Shown here piece after piece: positions 11,901-21,000 of a stretch of 64,000 bases of DNA (positions are counted from its first letter, which is position 1; the number at the start of each line of letters is the position of its first letter). The notes beneath the pieces are model-generated. The model saw only the letters and a list, made by a program, of their open reading frames with translations, was not told where the DNA came from and searched no databases. This stretch comes from Eublepharis macularius (taxonomy: Eukaryota > Chordata > Lepidosauria > Squamata > Eublepharidae). The DNA lies in assembly GCF_028583425.1 (NCBI RefSeq), contig NC_072801.1, forward strand, positions 62,325,766-62,389,765, in the 5' to 3' direction. The translations under genes were made by a program, and so were the position numbers.

Positions 11901-14900
11901 TGGAGTCAGTACAGTTTACATATACACTGGACCTGACATTCTGCCCCCCCTAAAACAAACTCCCCCCCGGTTTGTATGGGTAGCGAGTATGAAAAGCTTT
12001 AGTTAATCTAGGAGCATGAACATGTACAGAGTTCACCCACTCATCATAACCAGAATCAAAGTCCTTCCACCTAATGAGGTAAAAAAGCTGGTTACGTTTG
12101 AATTTAGAGTCCAGAATTTGTTGTACCTCATAGTGTATTTGGTCATCTATTAGAGTTGGGATGGGTGGAGCCTTGACGTGCCATTTGTCATCGGTTGGGG
12201 CTCTTTTTAAGAGACTGACATGGAATGTATCATGAACATGGCGCAAATTTTTGGGTAAATTTACGGCAACAGTCACTTTGTTGATTACTTTGCGCACAGG
12301 AAAAGGTCCAAGGAACTTTAATGCTAGTTTGCGGCTGGTTTGGGCCAGTTTCAAATTCTTGGTAGAAATGTAGACATGATCTCCAGGATGTAAATCCCAA
12401 CCGGCCGCACGATGGCGATCTGCGTATTTTTTGTAATCCTGCTTGGCTTTCTCGAGGTGTTGTTTTATAAGAGTCCATTGGTGAGCGGCCTCCCCCCACC
12501 ATGAGGATACATCCGGCGAACTAGGGGAATGAAGAGGGGGAGCGTCCAGCGGGAAAGGGTTGAAATGAGTTCCATATACAACCCTGAAAGGAGCCTCCCC
12601 AGTGGAAGCATGTACACTGTTGTTGTATGAGAACTCAGCTAGAGGGAGAAGGTCCACCCAGTTATCTTGTTGGAAATTAATGTAGCAACGCCGTAGTTGG
12701 AGTGGAGGTCTTTGCACAGGCCGGTAGGGGCATTGTGCTGCAAAGTGACCGGCTTGTCCGCATTGCAAACACAACCCTTGCTGCCATCTAGCATCTCTCG
12801 CTCTGCGAGTTGCGTACCCAACACCCCGTCCTCCCTTCTGTAAAGTCAGAGGGCGTCTTTGTCCCGTTTGCTGTTGTTGTTCAACCAAGCGGACTTCCAA
12901 AATGCGATTTTCAACTTCGCACGCGAGTTGGATCCACCCCAATAGAGTAGGAGGGTTGTCCTGCATAAGGGCTCTATCTAGAAGTCTCGGGTTCAGCCCT
13001 TGTTTGAACAGAATAATTTTGGTGGATTCCTCACACCTAGGGCATTTAGCAGCTAGTTGCCGGAATTTCGTAACATAGTCTCTTGCCGACATGCTGCCTT
13101 GTCTAATGGCTTGCAATTCTGTTCGGGCCCTAGTTTCCTCTAAGGGGTCTTCGTATTGTGCTCGAATAGCATCCACCAACCCCTGGAGGGTATTAAGTTC
13201 CGGGGCCCCAATATTGTATAGTCCTACATACCAGTCTGCTGCTTTGCCTTGCAAACGAGAACCGAGATGCTCAATTTGGCTGGCCTCGGAACCAAAGAGG
13301 TGTCCCCACCGGTTGAAGAATTGTACTACCTGCACTAGGAAAAATCCCAGTTTGGAGGGATCCCCGTCAAAAGTAGCTTCTAGTTTCACCCAGCCCATGG
13401 GGAGGTCTTGTCTTGGAGCTGGTGCTGGGTAAAAGTCCATCGGAACCATCAATGGCCCTTGCGGCACGAGGAGGGGTTGTTGGGGCCATGGTTGTGGCAG
13501 CGGTGCTGGCTGTGCTGGCGGCGGTAGCCCCGGCTGGGCTGGTGGTGGCGGCACCGGCTGTGCTGGCGGCGGTAACACCGGCTGGGCTGGCGGCGGTGGT
13601 CTTGGTTGGGTTGGTGGCGGTAGTAACGGCTGGGCTGGAAGCGGCAACCGCGGCCGGGCTGGTGGTGGCAACACCGGAGGCGTTGGCAGTAGCGGTTGAG
13701 GTGGAGGTGGCCGTAGAGGTTGGGCCATGATCGGCCGCTGAGGGGCGGGTCGGCGGGGTCGTAGGGGTATAGGCCCCACCGGTTGATTAGGAGGTGGTAA
13801 TATTGGTTGGTCTAGAGGCAAACGTACCGGTTGCTGTAGAGGTATTAGTTGCGGTCGAAGCGGGAGGGGCCGCAGCGGCGAAGGCCTGATGGGTGCTGGG
13901 CCGCGCGGGCTTGCCCCTCCCGGCGTCGTTACTCTGGGAAGCAGGGGCTGTTCCTGTGGCACTGGTAGACCTTCCCTTGGGATTTGCTGAATGGGAACAA
14001 CTTCTGGCGGTCGGTGAGGCGATCCCTCCCTTGGAGGAGCCGGAGGCTCTTCTGACTGATCCGGCCGGACCGTTATTGGGGAAGCTGGAGGGGGTATCAC
14101 CGGCGACGTGGTCGGACGGGTTGGCCCTTCCTCAACGTCTCTAGGCACCTCAGCTGGAGTATCTCCGGGAGGTGGATCTCCGTCCGGTCTAGGGGGTTCC
14201 GTTGGGGCTTCTCCATGCACCTCAACTGGAGTATCCCCGGGAGGCGGAATTTCATCCAGTCTAGGTGGTTCCGAGGGAGGTTTTCCCGGGTCTCCAGGGT
14301 AGGTTTCCTCCTCTCCTTCCAATCTGGGAGGGTCGATCGGGCCTTCGCCAGTCAGGCGGGATCCTTCTTCACTCTCAGCAGGGTAACTTGAATGCGGCGG
14401 CTGCCACGGGACGATATCCCTCATATGGGGAATAACGCTTTGTAGTGTTGCTATTTGTACGGCCATCTCTTCAGGTGATGGTCTCTCGCCTGCTACCATC
14501 ACCGAGAGCAGATGTATGGCATGAGCTAGGCTGTCCTCCATGTCGATCAATCTAGCTTCCAGCTGTTGGACTCGACTGGGACCCGATTGTCCCATCGTAG
14601 CACCTCCTGCGGCGGCGGCTACCGGGGAAAACGGCCCCCAGGGTGGGGTCTCCCTGATCGTCTTGCGATCTCGCTGCTAGAATTCCTTTGGCTAGGCCCG
14701 TCACTGCCGAAATGCCGGAATCCACAGCAAGGGTGCGATTTTGCATCTGCACCCAACTTGATTCAGGAACCTCCTGTGGCTCCTTCCACTGGGCAAGTTC
14801 CGAATAATCCCAACTTAGGATGCCACGGCGGGACGTATCCCATTCCGTGTGCTCGGTCGTTCTATTCCAAAACAGCCACGGTTGGCTGCTGTCAAATTCA

Positions 14901-17807
14901 GGGACTGTCTCTAGGCTCCGGCGCCCGTCCATGGATAATTGTTGGTGCACCCCACTGGCCCTGCGCTCCCTCGTTTCTCGGGGTCTGGGTCCCCACTCCG
15001 ACGGTGTGGGTAACGAGAACAAGGGGAGGGTGGCGGCTGTCGGCCTTTCCCCTCCACGGCCGAGATCGATGAGAGGAGGGGTAGTAGTTGAAGCTCCGTT
15101 CCCCGTTGGTACAGGCTCCTGGGGTTGCACTGGTTGTTCGTCGGGAGGCGCATACGGATCAAACAAAGGATCCCTGTCTGGGACTGCCTTGGATTCCGCT
15201 GGGCCCGACTCAGGCATGATTGGTAACAAACTGTCAGACTGTGGCTAAATAATGTCCTTCTCACAGGTTCCCCTTTGCAAGCAAACAAGAGTCCGTTGTT
15301 TGAATAAGGAAACTTTACTGGAGAAATGGTTCATTATAGTCCACTGTCCTGAATAGGAGACTCAGGATGGTACAAGATCATTGTTACCAATGAAGAGCAG
15401 AACATGAGGTACAAAGTAACAATTCCCAGCTGCACCAGCCTCCCCCCATAGTTCTCAAAACAACATCTTTCAGTCTCGGGAAAGTTGCTCTCTCTCAAGG
15501 CCAATCCTTGGTGGAACGGTGTTAGACATAACAATCTCGCATGGTGAGAAGTCGGCCTGGGAGCCGGTGCACCTGTGGGGAAAACACTTAAGCACTAGAA
15601 GCATTAGAAAATGGAGTCAGTACAGTTTACATATACACTGGACCTGACACTAGCTCTCTCAGCCCCACCCACCTCATAGGATGATTGTTGTTGTGGGGAT
15701 AATAATGACATACTTTGTAAACCACTCTGAGTGGGTGTTAAGTCATCTTGAAGGGCGGTATATACATCAAATGTTATTATTACTATATTGTTGTTCATTG
15801 TTGTTCTTCTGTGCATCCACACATGGGACTGCGCACGCACAGGCCTGCCACTGGAGAATTCTTCATCGCTTTGTAGAGCTCCTGAGGGGCTGTTGCTCAC
15901 GAGCCTCACAATAACCGTTTCCCGCCCAAATGGTCACGTGACCTTCCCTCAGTTCTCTTCTTGCCGCCACTTGGAGAAGGACCTCCGCTTGTTGCTCCAT
16001 TATTTTTCTGACTGACTTATTTTTGGCTATTTGACCTGGATTGATCTTTGACTAATGTAACTAACCCAGATCCTGGGGCCTGCAAAGGAGGTGCTGGATC
16101 CCTACGCTGTGTCTCCTTCCTGGTAACACACACCACCCTTTTGCTTTGTCAAAGTTGTTTTTTAAAAAAAAAATCCTGGGAGAGTATAAGCTTAACCAGC
16201 ACCCATCAAGCTGTGTTAAGAGGTGGCTTGGCAGGCCTTTGTATAAAATAGAAACATAGCATGAGCTTGGAGCCAAACAAAGAGTTTGAAGAGAGAGATG
16301 GGATCATGGCAGCAGGAGAAATTTTCCTGGAAGCGTTTAGAAGGAATGTGTAATGGGAAGATTGATGGGCTGAAGCTTTAGCTGAGAGATGAGAGCACGT
16401 TTTAATCAATTAAAGGCCTGCTAGTTTATTTTTGAGATCTTGCTAAATAAAAAAGGTGATGGGAGGTGGAGGGTGTCCTGATGGGAGTCCTTCTGCAGGA
16501 TCTAGAGGCAGGGCTTTCCTCAGCCGTGGGACAACGTCCCACATCTTCTGTCGTTCAGTTCAAGGTTTGTGTAAACAGTATCCCTGGTCTCTCTTTCACA
16601 GTTTCATATTCGTCTGTCCTTTAAACTGCCCTCTGGCTAGGATACAGGTACATTCAAAAGGTTCCTGAACTGATATTCTGATGATATGCAAATATATTTA
16701 AATATAATTGGTTAAAAGGCCGGTGACTGATTTAATTGAAAAAAACCCTCTCTATGCATTTGGCATACTTCACTTTGCATTAGCTACCAAGAAGAGATCT
16801 GCCAGGCTAGGGTGTCTGCATGTCCCGTCCCGTCCCCCGTCCCTACAGTGTGACTGTCCTACTCTCTCCCTCTCTGGTCTCCCCCAAAATTGTTTAAGTG
16901 ATGATGTGATAGCCTGTATAAGATTTCGACACATCAGGAGTGTGGGACAAGGCTGCAGTATCTGTTTGTTTGTTTGTTTGTAGCATGACTGCCTTTGGAA
17001 AGCCAGTTCCAGGGCGCGAGACAGCTCTTGGGGCTGGGTCACCTCAGAAAACCTGTATGGGGGATGCTTGTTTGACAGTCACCCCTTTTCCTGAATCTCT
17101 CTGCACTGTAGAAAGCTTGCCTATCAGGAAGAAGTCTTGTTGTTTAGGTAGCTGCCTCCCTGAAGCATGGGCTTTGCAGGGGCTGTGAGATTCTGATGGA
17201 GGGCAGCACTTCCTCTACTTAAGATAAGTATTGTCAAATTTTTAGGCTGCTCTTCCCCCAAGGTGTCTCTGGGTAGTACATATAGCTCCCTTTCCTTCTG
17301 TTTCATCCTCGCAACAGCCATGTGAGGTAGTTTAGGCTGAGAGGATTGACCAGCCCGAGGCCATTTAGTGAACTTTGTGGCCAACTGGAAATTTGGACTC
17401 AGGTTAATTGTGGCGCCCTGAATTGCCTTGGACTGTAGGAGCCAGAACTCTTTTGACTTGAGTTCTGCTTCTGGTGGCAAATTTGACTTTTTCCCCCTTT
17501 CTCATTCCTGCCACAGACTATCAAGTGTTTGCTCATCCACCCCAATCCGGAGTCAGCCCTGAATGAAGAAGCAGGGCGCCTCCTGCTAGAGAACTATGAG
17601 GAGTACGCTTCCAGGGCCCGCCTCCTGACTGAGATCCACGCTCAGCCTTCAGCCGGCCTGCGTGCCAAGGACCCCGCTGAGCCTTGCTCCTCTTCGGCTG
17701 GCGCCTCCGGAGAGGGCCCCATGGCCAAGAAACACGCAGGCGACAGGGACAAGAAGCTGGCCTCCAAGAAGAAAACCGACAAGAAACGAGCACTTCGGCG
17801 GCTCTAG
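2755..17807 (+). CDS. UBE2S: UBE2S, ubiquitin-conjugating enzyme E2 S (first codon outside the seen exons)
   Basis: This E2 extends Lys11-linked ubiquitin chains on substrates of the anaphase-promoting complex and so drives mitotic exit. Three exons are seen: 2755-2902, 4512-4702 and 17517-17807. All have AG/GT borders, and the phases (0, 1, 0) join into one frame. The protein would be about 210 residues with the initiator Met, against 222 in human. The E2 fold shows the HPN motif followed by GANGEIC; by alignment with the human protein the active cysteine is Cys95 (codon 4643-4645). The tail is lysine-rich and ends in LRRL, the peptide known to dock on APC/C. The shortfall lies in the variable linker before the tail. 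The first exon encodes only Met if the gene is like its relatives; no convincing ATG with a donor or CpG island is seen in 1-2750, so it is probably upstream. The third intron (12.8 kb) is swollen by mobile elements. Confidence 0.95.
3303..3550 (-). repeat. tRNA-derived SINE
   Basis: Read on the minus strand, this has a tRNA-like head (GTGTAGTGGTTAAGAGTG, then GGGTTCAATTCCCCACTCC), a body with CACCTCACAGGGTG, and a tail ending GGGCGGTATACAAATCG. It lies in UBE2S intron 2. The same family is at 11399, 35878 and elsewhere. Confidence 0.85.
3545..3735. repeat. Snap-back repeat (CTGAAGAAGGGAGCTCTGA arms)
   Basis: Two arms are inverted copies of each other: GAGCTTTTGAGAATTAGAGC and CTCCCTTCTTC on the left, GAAGAAGGGAGCTCTGACTC and AAAGCTCATACC on the right. 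The outer ends are the inverted CCAGTGGTGCCTTAGAGAT and TAAGGTGCCACTGGA. Related copies lie at 11222, 24022, 24235 and 32250. Confidence 0.75.
3738..3840. repeat. Dispersed repeat fragment (CR1-associated type)
   Basis: The words TATACTGCCTCTGAACATGG and GAGATTCCACTAAGCCATCA recur near 27660, 38200 and 42985. I infer a LINE-derived fragment; the family name is not certain. Confidence 0.5.
4512..4702 (+). CDS. UBE2S: UBE2S exon 3 (catalytic cysteine)
   Basis: The acceptor GCTGCAG ends at 4511 and the donor GTGAGT follows 4702. The exon encodes the E2 core from [10 protein letters not shown] to GIRHVLL, including HPN and the active cysteine. Confidence 0.96.
5182..5290 (+). repeat. Left inverted terminal repeat of the DIRS fossil
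   Basis: It matches the reverse complement of 8824-8932 over most of its length with scattered mismatches. Confidence 0.85.
8824..8932 (-). repeat. Right inverted terminal repeat of the DIRS fossil
   Basis: It is the partner of 5182-5290. The motif CAAGATGTCCTCC near 8908 also occurs inside the element near 8549, as expected for the DIRS internal complementary region. Confidence 0.85.
9236..9450 (+). repeat. tRNA-derived SINE (second family)
   Basis: The head reads GGGGCTGAGGCTCAG, then AAGAGCATCTGCTTTG (tRNA A-box-like region), followed by CATCTCCAGTTAAAA and the body GACCCTGGAGAGCTGCTGCC, and it ends TCAGTATAAGGCAGTTTCAT. Degraded relatives are at about 42345-42575 and 48710-48870. Confidence 0.75.
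10868..11055 (+). repeat. 5S-rRNA-derived SINE
   Basis: The core contains AAACTAAGCAGGGTCAGCCT, then TTGGTTAGTAATTGGATGGG and AGACC, which are the 5S rRNA internal promoter region. The tail contains GAGGCAGGCAGTGGCAAGCC. It is not a 5S gene because the 5' part diverges and a SINE body follows. A minus-strand relative lies at 50333-50545. Confidence 0.85.
11222..11392. repeat. Snap-back repeat
   Basis: The arms GACTAACAAAATTTGTGGTG and CACAAATTTTGTTAGTC are near-perfect inverted copies. The inner arms GAGCTTACGTGAGCCATAGC and TTTGGCTCATGTAAGCTC pair as well. It is a divergent member of the snap-back family. Confidence 0.75.
11519..11938 (-). repeat. 3' LTR of the Ty3/Gypsy fossil
   Basis: It is the 420-bp left copy, bounded by TGTCAG and CTGACA. 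Because the element is on the minus strand, this is the downstream LTR, next to the polypurine tract. Confidence 0.93.
15232..15649 (-). repeat. 5' LTR of the Ty3/Gypsy fossil
   Basis: It is the 418-bp right copy, nearly identical to 11519-11938. I did not recognise a standard tRNA primer site next to it. Confidence 0.93.
16024..17516 (+). other. End of UBE2S intron 3
   Basis: No exon is seen. A (TTTG)n run lies at about 16962-16980, and a degraded SINE-like stretch at about 17225-17400 (minus strand) carries the words CGCAACAGCCATGTGAGGTA and GTTTAGGCTGAGAG. Confidence 0.5.
17517..17807 (+). CDS. UBE2S: UBE2S exon 4 (C-terminal exon)
   Basis: The acceptor CCACAG ends at 17516. The exon encodes [20 protein letters not shown], the rest of the E2 fold, a Ser/Ala/Pro linker and the basic tail ending LRRL, then TAG at 17805-17807. 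Confidence 0.96.
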   Translation, partial: TIKCLLIHPNPESALNEEAGRLLLENYEEYASRARLLTEIHAQPSAGLRAKDPAEPCSSSAGASGEGPMAKKHAGDRDKKLASKKKTDKKRALRRL

Positions 17808-18008
17808 GGGACCGAGGGGGGTGGGGGTGGGCGGGGTCTGGTACACGGGGTGGGTGGCGGGTATCGGGCTTTCACAGTACATCCTCCATTTCTCCTCTCT
17901 GTTCCTCTCCTGTCTGACATTTGAAGCTGCAGTCCAACTCTGTCTCACCCTTGTTGGATTTTTCTTTTCAATCTTTAAGTTATTTAAATTATAAAAGCAG
18001 AAAAATCT

Positions 18009-18014
18009 ATTAAA
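18009..18014 (+). terminator. UBE2S: Likely UBE2S polyadenylation signal (ATTAAA)
   Basis: ATTAAA lies about 200 bases past the stop codon, in an AT-rich stretch, and is followed by a T-rich run. This suits a short 3' UTR. Confidence 0.55.
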
Positions 18015-18019
18015 TGCCT

Positions 18020-21000
18020 TTTTTTCTAAGGGTGGCTCTTAATGTACAGTGGTGCCCTCATATGAATTTAGGGCAGTCCTCCCATGGAGGACATAATGCT
18101 GCATCTTGAAAAGGATGTCATAGAGCCAGACAAGGGGTGGGATGAAGATTGAAAAGGTGGGGGATTTAATGATGTGTTTTGGAGGGGGGTGGACTGTGTT
18201 TGAGGGAAGTTGGTAGAGGCTTATCAAATCATGGACTGCGCCAAGCAGGGTGAAAAGAGGATTCTTACCATGAGACCTCAGAGTAGCTCAGCAGTTTGTT
18301 GATAAACAAACATAGAATTATGTGTTTAAGAAGACATGATTCAGGGATTCGTTGCCATGGGATGTGGCCACTATTTTAGAAAACTTCCTGCAAGGTTAAG
18401 CAAATATATGGAAGTCTGTTTGTGTATTAGCCATGAATGTTAAATGGAGCCTCCATGGTGAGGAGGAATATACCCGGTTATCAGAAGCTGGGGCGAGACT
18501 GGATAGCCATCAGTTTTATGTCCTGCATGTGAGCTCTTGAAGGTCACCAGGCCAATTTCCACTGGAGATCTAACGATGCAAAGCCGACTTGACTGCTTAC
18601 TATGCAGCTGAGTTCACACATTTTAAAATGCTGGTGCACAGCCACTGTGGTGTGTTCAAGGTGTGTTGGGTGGGGTGTTTCTTGTACCCCTCAGTTTAGA
18701 TTGTCTTGCCAGAGGTGGAAAGAGGCAAGGATCCGAGGTGGAGTCTAAAGAGGTGAGTGACGTGCCAGTGGTTTTGCAGATGAGTAGCTTGGCAATTTGC
18801 TAAAATGGTTTACATAATGCATGAGCTTGCTTTCAGCCCATTTATGCACATGTGAACACAATTCTGGGTAATAAAAAGAACAGAGGCAGCTTAGAACAGT
18901 GCTGAAGTCAGTCTGTTCCACAGCTTGTACAGGCTGTGCAGCCCCACCAAATAGCCAAGTGTTGCCTGCGTACTGTGACTTTTAAATATCTGTTGTGAGA
19001 CAGCATGTAGGCAACACGTCTTGTCCGGCTTGGGGTCTGTGCGCATTTCTTTGACTGCATGCGTGGACTGTAGTACATTTGTTGTGTGCTTCCTTTTGCA
19101 CCTGGTTCCATAGGGGGAAAAAAAAAGCTGGAGCTTAGGGTGAGATTTGCGGGCCACTTCGTGATTCATGTTGAATTTGCTGGTGATGGGGCCGATTTCA
19201 GGAGTGTCTGTAGCCAGCAGGGGGCAGTGCTGCACTTCGTTCTCATTCTAGCGCCTCATCACTTAAACAAATTTGGAGAAAAAAAGACCAGAGAGATTTT
19301 TGTGCAAATGCCTTGTGATTGCTGTGTGTGCTACTTGCTGTGTGCTGGGACTTCCAGAGATAGGGCAGGAAAGAAGCCACCTAAGGTGGAGTGCGCCCTT
19401 CAAAAAGAGCATGTCTTGTGTTTAAGCTCTCCTTGATTCAGAAGGTGTTGCGCTTCAGAAGGTGTTGCACTCCTTGTTTTAGAAGGTGTTGTGCTTTTTT
19501 GGGGGCCTTTTGGTGTGGATCCTTATGTGTTCATCCAATTCTGTGGATTGAAAAGTGTTGGGCGCAGGGAGTAGAGGTCGAATCTGAACAACCTCCTGAA
19601 TCTACCTCTGACAGTAAGTAAGAATGGGGCTGTCTCTTTCCCCCATAAATCTGACTCCCATAGCAGAGAAGCCAAGTTCTGGATTACAGCCTCTCTTCCT
19701 TCCACCTTCGCTATCTCTTCCTTCAAAAACCGATATTCTCTTCTCCTCTGCCAAGCTTAGACTTGAAGCAAAGAAACATGGTTTCAATGCCAGCCTTTAA
19801 ATGTGAGAAGCTGAAATTTCTCTGGACATGTGCAAAGGGTGTTCCATTATCAATTAGGCACTAACACGTATTATTAGAGTAGGAGAAAAAAATCTAGAGT
19901 GGATTGGTATAAGTTGCAAGCAAATTAAAATGCCAAATCCTCCTCTTCCTGCTCCATCCAGACACTGAATGCTGCTGCAATTTTTCACTCTGTCCACCAG
20001 ATGGTGGTCACTTACCATATTCAAAGCCAGAGATAGGAGAGGGATGCTTTCTGTTTGATCCCTTCCTTTGGAAATAGAGAGGATTCTTGGTAGCTTTCAG
20101 TAATTGTCTTTGCTGCCCTCTCATGCATTTCGCAAATGTTGCTGGGTGTAGAGAGGACGAAGGCAAGATATAGAGCAAGATTTCAAAATGAGGTGATGGG
20201 CCCTTTGTGTGTCCCCTCCCCTCACTATCCCTGCTGATTATCACAAGCTCCTTACAACCATATTTACAGCATCCTTTCTGCAGGGGGATTAGGGGCAGAT
20301 CAACACTAACTGGCTTGTGGTTAAAACTCTATGAAGCAAGAAGGCGGGAGAGCAGTTATATAACCCTCCCTTCTCCTCCTCCTCCCCTCTTTTCAGTCCT
20401 AGTCATATGTCAGCTTTGTGGGGTGCAAAATTGGGTTAGAAGCTGGAAGGGGAAAGAAATCAGAACTCTGGCTTGTAAAGCCAAGATTATCACCTTTGTT
20501 TCTGACTGGAAACCTGGTTCATACATGCAGCAGAAGGAGGTGGTGACGCTCTGCAGGAGTAGAATGGGCTGTTCTTTCCTCCTGGGGGTGTAGTACCATT
20601 TTTCAGTACTTTCCCCCAGAAGAAAATGAACAAAGGGAGAGAGATCCTAGCACTGCCAAATTCCTCCTTGCAAATTTCAGCTTTTCTACATGAGGGACTA
20701 AATAAAGGGAAAGTCCAGTGGTACCTTAAGGACAAAATTTAGAGGCTTTTCTTAGCCTCTGAAGACCCCTGGTTCCTGTTGTTGCTTCAGAATAAAAACC
20801 TATCTGGACTTACCTACCTTAGAGGAGTGTACTCTAAAGATCTTGCATCCTTTCCCCCCTTAAAGAAGTACAGTTCATTCAGCTATTTTAGGATTCTACC
20901 ACCTGATTCTGTTCCTTGTGTCATATTCAGCCAGGATCTACAACTGGAATAAGACGGAAACTCAGCAGGTGAAGCCACCCAACAGGCATACAGATTGAAT

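Larger units (their letters stand above)
11519..15649 (-). mobile_element. Ty3/Gypsy chromovirus-type LTR retrotransposon fossil
   Basis: Two long terminal repeats (11519-11938 and 15232-15649) differ at only about three bases plus one 2-base length change. They begin TGTCAG and end CTGACA, and are flanked by the 5-bp duplication CTAGC (11514-11518 and 15650-15654). Coding parts on the minus strand are a leading ORF of unknown type, a gag-like region rich in proline repeats with a CCHC knuckle ([14 protein letters not shown]), a late integrase portion and a C-terminal chromodomain ([15 protein letters not shown]). A G-rich polypurine tract lies beside the left LTR. A full pol is not present: the element is broken, with about one major break. 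The near-identical LTRs indicate a young insertion, perhaps a few million years old. Confidence 0.93.
11399..15785 (+). repeat. tRNA-derived SINE split by a Ty3/Gypsy insertion
   Basis: The left part (11399-11518) carries the tRNA-like head and the CTTGGGTCAGTCACAG word. The right part (15650-15785) resumes at CTCTCTCAGCCCCACCC and runs to the GGGCGGTATATACATCAAAT tail. The two parts join as one SINE once the element between them and one copy of CTAGC are set aside, so the SINE is older than the insertion. Confidence 0.9.

Noticed and set aside
13413-13730. Plus-strand Ala/Val-rich open frame of 105 codons
   Set aside because: It is the reverse side of the proline-repeat coding sequence in the Ty3/Gypsy fossil. 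Its composition follows from the repeat, not from selection.
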